NCBI GenBank assembly: GCA_900167925.1
Contig: FUZM01000003.1
Location: 310,001 to 374,000 of the forward strand
Direction: 5' to 3'
DNA from: Bacteroidales bacterium WCE2008
GTDB taxonomy: Bacteria > Bacteroidota > Bacteroidia > Bacteroidales > UBA932
DNA length: 64,000 bases
In this document: piece after piece, positions 1 through 8,112 of the stretch
Layout: every line of letters begins with the position of its first letter
Numbering within the stretch: position 1 is the stretch's first letter
Notes under the pieces: model-generated
The model's database searches: none
The model's input: only the letters and a program-made list of their open reading frames with translations
Told to the model about the DNA's origin: nothing
Position numbers and translations under genes: made by a program

Positions 1-150
1 GAGCGTCACACCGTAAAACTGGAGTTGACGCAGGAAATGGTGAACTTCCTGAAGACATATAACAGATACAACAATCATGAAGGAATGTTCCATGTACGAG
101 GCGGCGGAAACATTACCATAGAGGGAATTTATGTCGATGTAGAAGACTAA
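1..150 (+). CDS. C-terminal end of a fimbrillin-like lipoprotein (partial)
   Basis: The window opens inside a plus-strand reading frame (frame 1) that ends at a TAA at 148-150; 49 codons are visible. Its last 25 or so residues (HEGMFHVRGGGNITIEGIY...) closely match the end of the next protein (HEGLFHVRGGNITIEGIY...), so the two genes are tandem paralogues. Only the tail is visible. The fimbrillin-like assignment is inferred from the better-preserved neighbour, and no catalytic motif is seen. Confidence 0.75.
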   Translation, partial: ERHTVKLELTQEMVNFLKTYNRYNNHEGMFHVRGGGNITIEGIYVDVED

Positions 151-154
151 ATGC

Positions 155-185
155 TTTGATTTTCAATTATTAGTTTATAAATTTG
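155..185 (+). promoter_or_regulatory. Promoter of the 226..1683 lipoprotein gene
   Basis: TTTG at 155-158, a 19-bp spacer and TAAATTTG at 178-185 fit the Bacteroidetes -33/-7 consensus exactly. Transcription should start near 191, giving a leader of about 35 nt. The second paralogue is therefore probably transcribed on its own as well as by read-through. Confidence 0.7.
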
Positions 186-224
186 CTCTGTTGGAGTAGA
201 AAAAAGAGTAAGAATTTATAAACT
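172..224. repeat. Perfect 12-bp inverted repeat around the lipoprotein promoter
   Basis: AGTTTATAAATT at 172-183 is the exact reverse complement of AATTTATAAACT at 213-224. Each arm contains the palindrome TTTATAAA, and the arm centres are 41 bp apart, close to four helical turns. The left arm overlaps the -7 box and lies upstream of the expected start of transcription, so this is not an mRNA hairpin. It is a DNA-level signal: paired operators or, less likely, a tiny invertible segment. Confidence 0.6.
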
Positions 225-225
225 G

Positions 226-1683
226 ATGATTAATTCTAAGTATTGCACATTGCTACTTGCATCTACTGTAATACTTCTTACAGGCTGTAGCAAGATTCCA
301 GGCCACCACTATGGAGACTCGGTATCATTCTCCGCATCTTCTGAGAAATACAAATCAAAGACAAAGACTGAATATAGCGGCACTGTATCCGGCGGTATCG
401 AAAGAATCAACTGGGTTGATGGCGACCGTATCTCAGTATACTGCGATCAGGTTTCCGATGCCGTCAAGAGCTCGGATTATGTCATAGACGCACCGACTAT
501 CACCAACAGCGGAAGATACAGCTCCGCCAGTATCGTCCCTGCCAACGGCAACGGTCTGCACTGGGGCAACGGTTCCCACAGATTCTACGCAATGTACCCT
601 TCCGGAGGTATCACAAAGAGCGGCAACAACGTAGTGATGTCCGGAAGCATTCCTGCGACCCAGACCGGAGTCCCGAATATGGATTACGCATACATGTATG
701 CAGTCGCCACTGCGAGCGAGGACGATCCGGCCCTTGTCCAGCTGGCGTTCCAGCCGATGTTCTCCGCCTATGAGTTCGAGGTGACCGCGGATGCTGCGAT
801 GGAGCTGCAGAGCGTAGTCCTCACTTCGACCACCGGCAATCTCTCGGGTAATTTCACCGCGAGATTCAATGGCACGACTCCGTCTTTCAGCTATACCAGC
901 AGCAGCAACAACCAGAGGATCACCGTAGATCTCAGCGGTATCCCTGACAAGACGATAAACAAGACAAAGAGCGTCAAGTTCACGGCTTTAGCTCCGCCTA
1001 ACAACATGGAAGGAGTTATCGCCAAATTCAATCTTAGGAACAAGGGCGCGAGACTTCTGTCTCTGAAAAACGCCGACAAATCCGATATAGTATTTACCGG
1101 AGGAAGGAAGTTCAAGATCTTTGGAATCGAGATTCCGGAGAAAGTCTGGAACGACGTGGTAGCCGATGAGGACGAAACCGAGACGTACGAGCACTTCACG
1201 TCAAAGCCTTATATCGACTTCACGACCGATACCGACCAGGGCTTCGAAGTCGGAGAGCACGCAGGAGAGCAGATTGACTTCCCTATCACCTCATACAATA
1301 TCAACCAGCCTTTGCTTATCGATATCGACGCCAATAACGAGCATATCAATGCCTTCGAAGACGCGATGGCTGCCGGAGAGAAGCTGTTTTTCTATATCCG
1401 CTATTTCGTCGAGCCTAACCAGTATTACTACTGGCTTCATGTTGAGCTTCTTGGACCTAACGAAAGGTACAACCAGATACAGTACCTGCTCAAGGAGGAA
1501 GTCAACTTCAATCCTCCTACCGACAGGCGTATCAAATACCAGAAAAAGATTGAACTGACCAAGGCGGATATCGACCGTATGCGTGACGAGAACGGTACGA
1601 CATACCACGAAGGTCTGTTCCACGTACGAGGCGGAAACATTACAATCGAAGGTATCTATATCGACGTTGACGACGGGAGCTAG
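226..1683 (+). CDS. Fimbrillin-like surface lipoprotein
   Basis: A 485-residue protein with a type II signal peptide; the lipobox LTGC puts the acylated Cys at about residue 21, so it should be lipid-anchored in the outer membrane. The mature N-terminus (threonine/serine-rich, then a stretch ending GGIERINWVDGDRISVYC) is typical of Bacteroidales fimbrillin (FimA/Mfa-like) proteins, which form pilus subunits or surface adhesins. The last 170 residues form a separate domain shared with the truncated upstream gene, so the two are tandem copies. The gene has its own promoter with an inverted repeat. Its stop codon overlaps the pyk stop on the other strand in the tetranucleotide CTAG (1680-1683). 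The family call is moderate; the ligand or role is unknown. Confidence 0.7.
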   Translation: MINSKYCTLLLASTVILLTGCSKIPGHHYGDSVSFSASSEKYKSKTKTEYSGTVSGGIERINWVDGDRISVYCDQVSDAVKSSDYVIDAPTITNSGRYSSASIVPANGNGLHWGNGSHRFYAMYPSGGITKSGNNVVMSGSIPATQTGVPNMDYAYMYAVATASEDDPALVQLAFQPMFSAYEFEVTADAAMELQSVVLTSTTGNLSGNFTARFNGTTPSFSYTSSSNNQRITVDLSGIPDKTINKTKSVKFTALAPPNNMEGVIAKFNLRNKGARLLSLKNADKSDIVFTGGRKFKIFGIEIPEKVWNDVVADEDETETYEHFTSKPYIDFTTDTDQGFEVGEHAGEQIDFPITSYNINQPLLIDIDANNEHINAFEDAMAAGEKLFFYIRYFVEPNQYYYWLHVELLGPNERYNQIQYLLKEEVNFNPPTDRRIKYQKKIELTKADIDRMRDENGTTYHEGLFHVRGGNITIEGIYIDVDDGS

Positions 1684-3080
1684 TCGACGTATCGGAACTC
1701 CATATAGGTAGCGCCCTGCTCAGAACCGAACAGACCGCCTATATATCCGATAAGGTCGCCTTTCTGCACCTTGCCCTCGGCCGCAAGAATTCCTATCGCC
1801 TTTTCGGCAAATTCATTCTTGTCCTTCACCTGCTGGAAAGGATAGGTCTCGATGCCGCGTACCATTGCAAGCTCACGCATGGTGCTCTCCCTATAGCACA
1901 TGGCATACATCGGCACCTTCGGTCTGAAGGAAGAAAGATAACGGCCGATACGGCCTGTATATGTATCGAACACCAGACATTTCACCGGAAGTTCGAGAGT
2001 AGACGCGATAAGCGAACGGGCAATCACGGCAGCGACCGGTTTCACCACTTTCCTGAGATTCAGGGTAAGGCAGACGTCCAGAGCTTTTTCATTCTCTTCG
2101 GCAATCTTCTGCATGGTCCTTACGGCCTCTACCGGATACTTTCCATAAGCGGACTCTCCGCTCAGCATTATTGCATCTGCTCCCTGGAATATGGCGTTGG
2201 CGACATCGGTTATCTCGGCCCTTGTCGGACGCGGATTCTCGATCATGCTCTGGAGCATCTGAGTTGCTACTATTACCGGTTTCTTACGCTCGCGGCATGC
2301 CGAAACGATGGCCTTCTGGACGAGAGGCAGGCTCTCCGGCGGGATCTCGACTCCAAGGTCGCCTCGCGCGACCATGACGCCATAGCAATGTGAGAGTATG
2401 TCGTCGAGATTGTCGACGCCCTGCTGGTTCTCGATCTTGGAGATGATCTTCAGATGGCTGCCCTCAGCGTCGAGGATGTCCTGGATCTCCTGAAGGTCGC
2501 GGGCGTTGCGGACGAATGAATGTGCAATGAAATCGATGTCGGCTTTGATGGCCCAAAGTATGAATTTCTTGTCCTTCTCAGTAAGTGCTGGAAGGTCGAT
2601 ATGGACGTTAGGGACGTTGACGCTCTTGTGGCTGCCGATGAGGCCCTCGTTCATGACCTCGCAGACAAGGCGGCCCTCCCCTTTAGAGACAACCTTGAGC
2701 TCGATGCTGCCGTCGTCGATAAGGACTCTGGCACCGACAGGAACGTCGCGGGAGAAATTAGGATAGGATGTATAGAGGCTGCCCTGACGGCAGATTCCGG
2801 ACGGGTCGTCGAAGATTTCGACAGTTGCCCCTTCCGTGACCAGGAACGGGTTCTCCACGTTGGTCAGGCGGACTTCCGGTCCTTTGGTATCGATCAGGAT
2901 GGCGATCCTGTCGGATACTTTCCTTACGTTGTCAACAATTTTCTGAGCTCCTTCTATGCTGGCGTGGGCCGAGTTGACTCTTACGACATTCATTCCGCTT
3001 TCGTACATGCTGCGGATGAACTCCACGTCGCACCTGTTATCTGCCACCGAGCAGATGATCTTTGTTTTCTTTGCGTCCAT
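1680..3080 (-). CDS. pyk: Pyruvate kinase
   Basis: Converts phosphoenolpyruvate and ADP to pyruvate and ATP in the last step of glycolysis, in the cytoplasm. The N-terminus (TKIICSV...GMNVVRVNSAHA), the conserved IDTKGPEVR stretch, the active-site segment KIENQQGVDNLDDIL followed by GVMVARGDLGVE, and VIVATQMLQSM with PTRAEITDVANA are all pyruvate kinase signatures. The usual C-terminal regulatory domain follows. A start at 3098 is possible (472 aa), but the -7 box lies at 3101-3108, so that ATG would sit at or before the transcription start. I prefer the ATG at 3080 (466 aa, beginning MDAKKTKII). The gene is monocistronic and converges on the lipoprotein gene with overlapping stops. Confidence 0.96.
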   Translation of the reverse strand: MDAKKTKIICSVADNRCDVEFIRSMYESGMNVVRVNSAHASIEGAQKIVDNVRKVSDRIAILIDTKGPEVRLTNVENPFLVTEGATVEIFDDPSGICRQGSLYTSYPNFSRDVPVGARVLIDDGSIELKVVSKGEGRLVCEVMNEGLIGSHKSVNVPNVHIDLPALTEKDKKFILWAIKADIDFIAHSFVRNARDLQEIQDILDAEGSHLKIISKIENQQGVDNLDDILSHCYGVMVARGDLGVEIPPESLPLVQKAIVSACRERKKPVIVATQMLQSMIENPRPTRAEITDVANAIFQGADAIMLSGESAYGKYPVEAVRTMQKIAEENEKALDVCLTLNLRKVVKPVAAVIARSLIASTLELPVKCLVFDTYTGRIGRYLSSFRPKVPMYAMCYRESTMRELAMVRGIETYPFQQVKDKNEFAEKAIGILAAEGKVQKGDLIGYIGGLFGSEQGATYMEFRYVD

Positions 3081-3100
3081 TGCACTACTAAAATTCACGG

Positions 3101-3132
3101 CAAATTTACCACATTATTAATTTTCGGGCAAA
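3101..3132 (-). promoter_or_regulatory. pyk promoter
   Basis: On the minus strand, TTTG (3132-3129), a 20-bp spacer and TAAATTTG (3108-3101) match the Bacteroidetes consensus exactly. The predicted transcription start near 3095 leaves about 15 nt of leader before the ATG at 3080 and argues against the longer reading frame. Confidence 0.7.
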
Positions 3133-3204
3133 TTATATATCGTTTCAAGTCATATATGAAACGATAAAGATAAGATATTTAAATGTAAATGAGGAATAAT
3201 GTAC

Positions 3205-3212
3205 TAATTTTG
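3205..3212 (+). promoter_or_regulatory. -7 box of the SulP transporter gene
   Basis: TAATTTTG fits TAnnTTTG and lies 16 bp before the ATG at 3229. No convincing -33 TTTG is seen at the right distance. Confidence 0.45.
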
Positions 3213-3228
3213 CGGAAATTATAGATTT

Positions 3229-4905
3229 ATGAAGGGATTAGATTTCAAGCCGAAAATGGTTTCGGCACTTAAACATTACGACAGAAAAACATTCACCGCC
3301 GACATCATGGCCGGTATAATTGTCGGCATCGTAGCGCTCCCTCTGGCGATCGCCTTCGCAATCGCATCGGGCGTCTCACCTGAAAAAGGTATCATCACAG
3401 CCATCGTTGCCGGCTTCCTCATCTCAGCTCTCGGAGGCAGCAAAGTCCAGATCGGAGGACCTACCGGAGCATTCATCATAATAGTATATGACATAATCCA
3501 GAACTACGGCATGCAGGGCCTGACCATCGCGACGCTGATGGCCGGTGTGTTCCTTGTGCTGCTCGGAGTCCTGAGACTTGGAACCATAATAAAATTCATT
3601 CCTTACCCGATCGTGGTCGGATTCACCAGCGGTATCGCCGTTACGATCTTCACCACCCAGGTGAAGGATCTTCTCGGAATGACGATGGACGTCAACCCGA
3701 GCGACTTCATCGAAAAATGGATCGCTTACGGCCGTAACATCGGGAACATCGACCTTTGGAGCACCCTCACAGGTATTGTCAGCATCATCATAATCGCCCT
3801 GACTCCTAAGGTCAGCAAAAAGATTCCGGGCTCTCTTATCGCAATCATAGTGATGACCATAGCGGCGCTGCTTCTGCGCAACTACGCCGGCATCACCTCA
3901 ATCGAGACCATCGGCGACCGCTTCAGCATCAGCAACCAGATGCCTGGCGCCGTCGTACCGGCTCTTTCATGGGAGACCATCACGGGACTGACCGGTCCTG
4001 CGGTGACGATCGCAATCCTATGCGCAATCGAATCCCTGCTTTCAGCGACTGTCGCAGACGGAGTCATCGGCGACAATCATAATTCGAATACCGAGCTCAT
4101 CGGACAGGGCATCGCGAACATCGTATCTCCGTTGTTCGGCGGCATCCCGGCTACAGGCGCCATCGCCAGGACCATGACCAATATCAACAATGGCGGACGT
4201 ACTCCGATCGCAGGAGTCGTCCATGCGGTCGTGCTTCTTCTGATCTTCCTGTTCCTTATGCCTTTCGCGAAGTATATCCCTATGTCCTGCCTCGCAGGTG
4301 TGCTGGTGGTCGTCGCTTATGGAATGAGCGGCTGGAGATCTTTCCTCGGCATGATGAAGAACCCTAAGAGCGACGTTACAGTCCTTCTCCTGACCTTCTT
4401 CCTGACCATAATCTTCGGTCTCGTACCGGCAATCGAATATGGTCTGCTCTGCGCATGTCTGCTGTTCATGAGACGTATGATGGAGACTACCGATGTCAAG
4501 GTCATCAGCGACGAGATCGACCTCAGCGAGGATGTCGACATGCAGGCCGGCAACCTGGAGAACCTTACCATTCCGGAGGGTGTGGAAGTATATGAGATCA
4601 ACGGTCCTTATTTCTTCGGCGCAGGTAACCGTGCCGAGGAGATGATGATGCGTTTCGGAAAGCATCCGAAGGTGCGTATCATCCGTATGAGGAAGGTTCC
4701 GTTCATCGATTCTACCGGTCTGAACAACCTTAGAAACCTCTGCAAGATGAGCGGAAAGAAAGGCGCTCCTGTCGTGCTTTCTGGCGTCGTGCCGAAGGTT
4801 CAGGCCGTGCTTGAGAGGAATGGTTTCGTAGAGATGCTCGGCAAGGAGAATATCTGCAGCCATATCGATGAAGCTCTTGCAAGAGCAAAGGAGATTATCG
4901 GATAA
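3229..4905 (+). CDS. SulP family anion transporter (sulfate/bicarbonate type) with STAS domain
   Basis: A 558-residue inner-membrane carrier. The N-terminal two thirds are strongly hydrophobic and carry the SulP core signature (DIMAGIIVGIVALPLAIAFA, then GSKVQIGGPTGAF), followed by about 10-12 more membrane segments. The last 120 residues form a cytoplasmic STAS domain with the conserved FIDSTGLNNL loop. SulP proteins move sulfate, bicarbonate or dicarboxylates. The substrate cannot be read from sequence; bicarbonate or sulfate uptake is the usual guess. It has its own promoter and lies 38 bp upstream of purU, which has a separate promoter, so the pair need not be co-regulated. Confidence 0.92.
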   Translation: MKGLDFKPKMVSALKHYDRKTFTADIMAGIIVGIVALPLAIAFAIASGVSPEKGIITAIVAGFLISALGGSKVQIGGPTGAFIIIVYDIIQNYGMQGLTIATLMAGVFLVLLGVLRLGTIIKFIPYPIVVGFTSGIAVTIFTTQVKDLLGMTMDVNPSDFIEKWIAYGRNIGNIDLWSTLTGIVSIIIIALTPKVSKKIPGSLIAIIVMTIAALLLRNYAGITSIETIGDRFSISNQMPGAVVPALSWETITGLTGPAVTIAILCAIESLLSATVADGVIGDNHNSNTELIGQGIANIVSPLFGGIPATGAIARTMTNINNGGRTPIAGVVHAVVLLLIFLFLMPFAKYIPMSCLAGVLVVVAYGMSGWRSFLGMMKNPKSDVTVLLLTFFLTIIFGLVPAIEYGLLCACLLFMRRMMETTDVKVISDEIDLSEDVDMQAGNLENLTIPEGVEVYEINGPYFFGAGNRAEEMMMRFGKHPKVRIIRMRKVPFIDSTGLNNLRNLCKMSGKKGAPVVLSGVVPKVQAVLERNGFVEMLGKENICSHIDEALARAKEIIG

Positions 4906-4910
4906 TTTTG

Positions 4911-4918
4911 TATATTTG
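4911..4918 (+). promoter_or_regulatory. purU -7 box
   Basis: TATATTTG starts 6 bp after the sulP stop codon. Transcription would start near 4925, leaving about 19 nt before the ATG at 4944. This excludes the in-frame ATG at 4908, which lies upstream of the box. Confidence 0.6.
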
Positions 4919-4943
4919 TCAGGAACTTAACAAATTATACAAA

Positions 4944-5795
4944 ATGACAGCAACTTTGCTTCTCCACTGCCCTGACAGGCAGGGTATCATCGCAGACATA
5001 ACCGGATTCATATCCAAGAACAGAGGTAATATCATCAATCTCGCCCAGTTCGTGGACCACGTCGAGAACGTGTTCTTCATGAGGCTGGAGTGGGATCTCG
5101 AGAATTTCCTTATCCCAAAGGAGAAGATTACGGATTATTTCGAGACTCTATATGCGAGCCGCTATGACATGAAGTTCAAGATATACTTCAGCGGTTCGAA
5201 GCCACGCATGGCTATCTTCGTATCCAAGATGTCGCACTGTATCTTCGACCTGCTTTCCCGCTATTCCGCAGGAGAATGGGAGGTCGAGATTCCTCTGATC
5301 GTAAGCAACCATCCGGACCTGGAGCATGTCGCCAAGATGTTCGGCATCCCGTACCATGTATTCCCTATCACCAAGGAGAACCGCGACGAGCAGCAGAAGG
5401 CCATGATGCAGTTGCTTGCAGACAACAATATCGATTTCATCGTGCTGGCCCGCTACATGCAGATAATCGGCGAGGAGATGATCGCGGCATATCCGAACAG
5501 GATCATAAACATCCACCATTCATTCCTTCCGGCTTTCGTGGGAGCGAAGCCTTACCAGGCAGCTTTCGAGAGGGGTGTAAAGATCATAGGAGCTACCAGC
5601 CACTATGTCACGGCAGAGCTGGATGCGGGCCCTATCATCTGCCAGGATGTAGTCAGCATCACCCACAAGGACATGCCTCAGACTCTCGTAAACAAGGGCA
5701 AGGACCTCGAAAAGATAGTGCTCTCACGTGCCGTCCAGAAGCACATAGAGCACAAGATTCTCGTCTACAAGAACAAGACTGTGGTGTTTAACTAG
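4944..5795 (+). CDS. purU: Formyltetrahydrofolate deformylase
   Basis: Hydrolyses 10-formyltetrahydrofolate to formate and tetrahydrofolate, balancing one-carbon units and feeding formate to PurT-type purine synthesis. From the ATG at 4944 it has 283 residues, the usual family length. An N-terminal ACT domain (LLHCPDRQGIIADITGFI) is followed by a formyltransferase fold with INIHHSFLPAF and TAELDAGPII, which carry the catalytic His and Asp. The frame extends upstream to an ATG at 4908, but that one precedes the promoter -7 box. The 3' end overlaps the convergent DUF3667 gene by 8 bp. Confidence 0.94.
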   Translation: MTATLLLHCPDRQGIIADITGFISKNRGNIINLAQFVDHVENVFFMRLEWDLENFLIPKEKITDYFETLYASRYDMKFKIYFSGSKPRMAIFVSKMSHCIFDLLSRYSAGEWEVEIPLIVSNHPDLEHVAKMFGIPYHVFPITKENRDEQQKAMMQLLADNNIDFIVLARYMQIIGEEMIAAYPNRIINIHHSFLPAFVGAKPYQAAFERGVKIIGATSHYVTAELDAGPIICQDVVSITHKDMPQTLVNKGKDLEKIVLSRAVQKHIEHKILVYKNKTVVFN

Positions 5796-6693
5796 CGGTG
5801 ATGCCGAGGGGGCTTCTGAAGTAGTAGCCGACGGCGATGCCGACGGAGATCAGAAGTATCATTATTATTAAGGCCCAGAGGTAGACAAGCACGACTTTCC
5901 ACGTCGTACGGCCCCATGAGAAGCCGAACAGCTGCTTATAGTCATATATCAGGACCAGTAAGAATATCAGCGTCGGCAGACGATAACGGCCCCATGAACA
6001 AAGCAGCCATAGCAGATCGAGGAGCATAAGCTGGTTGCTTACGAAGACCTGGATAAAGAAGTTCTCCGGAAGGTTGCTCTTGGGATATGTCTTTGACTTG
6101 CGGAAACAGAGCATCGTGCCGGGGATAAGCAGAAGCTGGCAGAGCAGCCTGTAGTACCCCATGTTCCCGCGGAACCAGTCTTCCATGGTATCCACTATCG
6201 GCTTTATCTTTTCACTGAGTTCCATTCCGTTGATGCTGATTTTCGTCCCTTCACCGGAATGCTCTAGAGAGTCGGCTTGGGCCAGGATCGCCCGGGTATC
6301 CTCCGTCATTTCTACGGAGTTGCCGTCACTGAACAGATTGATCGGAAGGACATTCTGCAGTATCACAAATAAAAGAGAAAGCACTACCAGCAGGTTCAGC
6401 GGTTTGATATAGTATGTCCGTTTACCCTGCAGGTATTCCCTTATCATATGGCCGGGCCTTGTCACGGAATGCAGCAAGGTCTTCCAGAGTTTACCGTTCG
6501 AAAAACCTGCAACCGCGAGGAAACTTCTGAGGACAGAAAGCATTGTAAGTCTGCCGACAGAGGCTCTCTGGCCGCATTCCGGGCAGAATCTTCCTTCATA
6601 TTCGGTGCCGCAGTTCAGGCACACGTGCTTGTGGCCTTCAGCTGCCACGTTATCTGTATTGTGAGTCATATGGCAAAAGTAATCATAATTCAT
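5788..6693 (-). CDS. DUF3667 membrane protein with N-terminal zinc ribbon
   Basis: A 301-residue protein. Near the N-terminus are two CxxC pairs (CLNCGTEYEGRFCPECGQ), which should bind zinc. Next comes an amphipathic stretch (SVTRPGHMIREYLQGKRTYYIKP) typical of DUF3667, then at least four hydrophobic segments between about residue 95 and the end. DUF3667 proteins are common in Bacteroidota and their function is unknown. The start is uncertain: Met1 at 6693 or Met9 at 6669. A minus-strand TACTTTTG at 6674-6681 would fit only a leaderless start at 6669. It is divergent from the tetR gene and its stop overlaps purU. Confidence 0.8.
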   Translation of the reverse strand: MNYDYFCHMTHNTDNVAAEGHKHVCLNCGTEYEGRFCPECGQRASVGRLTMLSVLRSFLAVAGFSNGKLWKTLLHSVTRPGHMIREYLQGKRTYYIKPLNLLVVLSLLFVILQNVLPINLFSDGNSVEMTEDTRAILAQADSLEHSGEGTKISINGMELSEKIKPIVDTMEDWFRGNMGYYRLLCQLLLIPGTMLCFRKSKTYPKSNLPENFFIQVFVSNQLMLLDLLWLLCSWGRYRLPTLIFLLVLIYDYKQLFGFSWGRTTWKVVLVYLWALIIMILLISVGIAVGYYFRSPLGITAS

Positions 6694-6709
6694 TATTTTT
6701 CATGAAAAT

Positions 6710-6740
6710 TTTGCAGATTCGTAGAATTGTCCTATCTTTG
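6710..6740 (+). promoter_or_regulatory. Promoter of the tetR-type gene
   Basis: TTTG at 6710-6713, a 19-bp spacer and TATCTTTG at 6733-6740 match the consensus exactly. The expected start of transcription near 6747 falls inside the operator-like element at 6740-6755. Confidence 0.7.
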
Positions 6741-6755
6741 TTCCCGATTGGTAAC
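6740..6755. promoter_or_regulatory. Putative TetR operator, copy 1
   Basis: GTTCCCGATTGGTAAC is an imperfect palindrome (pattern GTTnCCnATnGGnAAC, 12 of 16 positions symmetric). It begins at the last base of the -7 box and covers the transcription start. The same sequence with one change, plus the following ATATA, recurs at 7394-7414. Two copies, one before the regulator and one before the next gene, are what an autoregulating TetR repressor would need. Confidence 0.65.
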
Positions 6756-6769
6756 ATATAAGCAAAAAA

Positions 6770-7354
6770 ATGGAAAGGGACAGAGAAGCAACAGAAAGGA
6801 AATTGCTGGACACGATTGGACAGATGATCGCCGAAGACGGATTCGAGAACATCGGAGTCAATGCAGTGTCTGCCAGGTCCGGAGTATCGAAGATTTTAAT
6901 CTACAGGTATTTCGGATCAGTCGACGGTCTGGTCTCCTCGTTCATCCAGAAAAAAGACTTCTGGCTATCCTCCTCGTTTGATTTCCAGGGAGCTGACCTT
7001 CCGGCTACGGTTAAGAAAGTGTTCAATGAACATATAGAGAAACTCCGTACGGACCCGGTATTGAGGAAACTCTACCGCTGGGAGCTCTCCAGCAACAACG
7101 AGCTGATCAAGGCCATGAGGGCTGAAAGAGAGAAAGTAGGGATGGACCTGATCAGACAAGTCTGCGAACTGACCGGTCGTCCGCGGCAGGAAGTGGCTGC
7201 TCTCGCCGCAATCATCACGTCTTCCGTCGCCTATCTCGCAATGCTTGCGGACACCTGCCCCGTGTATAACGGAATATACGTCGACAGCGACGAAGGCTGG
7301 AAGCAGATCTCTATGGAAATAGAAAACCTTGTGGACAAGCTGTTTGAATCATAA
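6770..7354 (+). CDS. TetR family transcriptional regulator
   Basis: A 194-residue DNA-binding protein. The N-terminal helix-turn-helix (residues about 13-55, with IGVNAVSARSGVSKILIYRYFGS) is a clear TetR_N domain; the rest is the variable ligand-binding, dimerising helical domain. The ligand is unknown. It lies upstream of, and in the same direction as, a DUF2271 lipoprotein and an outer-membrane protein. Matching palindromes at 6740-6755 and 7394-7409 suggest it represses both its own gene and that pair. Confidence 0.9.
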   Translation: MERDREATERKLLDTIGQMIAEDGFENIGVNAVSARSGVSKILIYRYFGSVDGLVSSFIQKKDFWLSSSFDFQGADLPATVKKVFNEHIEKLRTDPVLRKLYRWELSSNNELIKAMRAEREKVGMDLIRQVCELTGRPRQEVAALAAIITSSVAYLAMLADTCPVYNGIYVDSDEGWKQISMEIENLVDKLFES

Positions 7355-7393
7355 GGAGGCCTTCCCCTGCCCCAGATTTTTTTTGCTTTTCAT

Positions 7394-7409
7394 GTTCCCG
7401 TTTGGTAAC
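7394..7409. promoter_or_regulatory. Putative TetR operator, copy 2
   Basis: GTTCCCGTTTGGTAAC differs from copy 1 at one base, and the identity runs on through ATATA to 7414. It lies 17 bp before the lipoprotein ATG and overlaps the place where a weak -7 (TAACATAT, 7406-7413) would sit, 20 bp from a TTTG at 7382-7385. Binding here would block transcription of the downstream pair. Confidence 0.6.
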
Positions 7410-7425
7410 ATATATTATTTATAAA

Positions 7426-8112
7426 ATGAAGATGAACTTTACATTATTGTTTTTATTGTTGGCGGGAAGCTTTTCTTCCTGCCAGAAGGACCTGCTGGAA
7501 TTCAGACAGGACGATATCAGGATCAGTATCGAGCAAGGCGGCGAATGGCTGCACGACTTTCCTCTTTTCATGGGCATCAAAAAGAAGAACCCGCCCCAGA
7601 TTGCAATTTGGATGGAGGACATCGAGGGAAATTATATCTCGACCCTGTATGTTTCTCATAAAGTCGCACACAACGACTGGCAGATGGCCAAAGGGAATGA
7701 CAGGAAGGAGGCGCTCCCGGTGTGGACACATCTTGTAAAGGAACGCGCATCCGTGGACGGAGTTTCCGGCGCGACTCCAAGGGGCAGTTTCGACGTAAAT
7801 CTGAATCTGAAGGACCAGAAAGGGCCGTTCGTAGTGAAGGTAGAAGTTAACCACTCAACTGACTTCAATATATATTATCCAGAAAACGCCAAAGAAGGCG
7901 AGTCAAATTATTCCGGAGGCAAGCAAGGCAGCGGACAGCCGGCTCTGGTCTATGTGGCCGTAGTGGAACCTTCGAGAGGCTGCAACAGATTTGAGGCTGT
8001 CCTTGCCGGTCACAGCAGTCCTGACGGAAGCACAGGAAAGATTTACAAGGATATGGCAGGAATCACGACGGCCAAGGACATAATCAAACGGATTGAAATC
8101 ACTGTACAGTAA
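7426..8112 (+). CDS. DUF2271 lipoprotein
   Basis: From the ATG at 7426 this is 228 residues, starting MKMNFTLLFLLLAGS with a lipobox FSSC; the in-frame ATG at 7402 would lie inside the operator. The body matches the DUF2271 family, predicted periplasmic proteins often linked to flavin-transfer (ApbE-type) genes. The segment VDGVSGATP resembles the D-G-x-S/T-G-A-T motif where ApbE attaches FMN, so covalent flavinylation is possible but not shown. It is translationally coupled to the next gene (TAATG). The role is unknown; a redox or envelope-stress function under TetR control is my inference. Confidence 0.7.
   Translation: MKMNFTLLFLLLAGSFSSCQKDLLEFRQDDIRISIEQGGEWLHDFPLFMGIKKKNPPQIAIWMEDIEGNYISTLYVSHKVAHNDWQMAKGNDRKEALPVWTHLVKERASVDGVSGATPRGSFDVNLNLKDQKGPFVVKVEVNHSTDFNIYYPENAKEGESNYSGGKQGSGQPALVYVAVVEPSRGCNRFEAVLAGHSSPDGSTGKIYKDMAGITTAKDIIKRIEITVQ

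Noticed and set aside
3081-3098. Upstream start of pyk at 3098
   Set aside because: The -7 box at 3101-3108 leaves no room for a transcript that includes this ATG with a leader.
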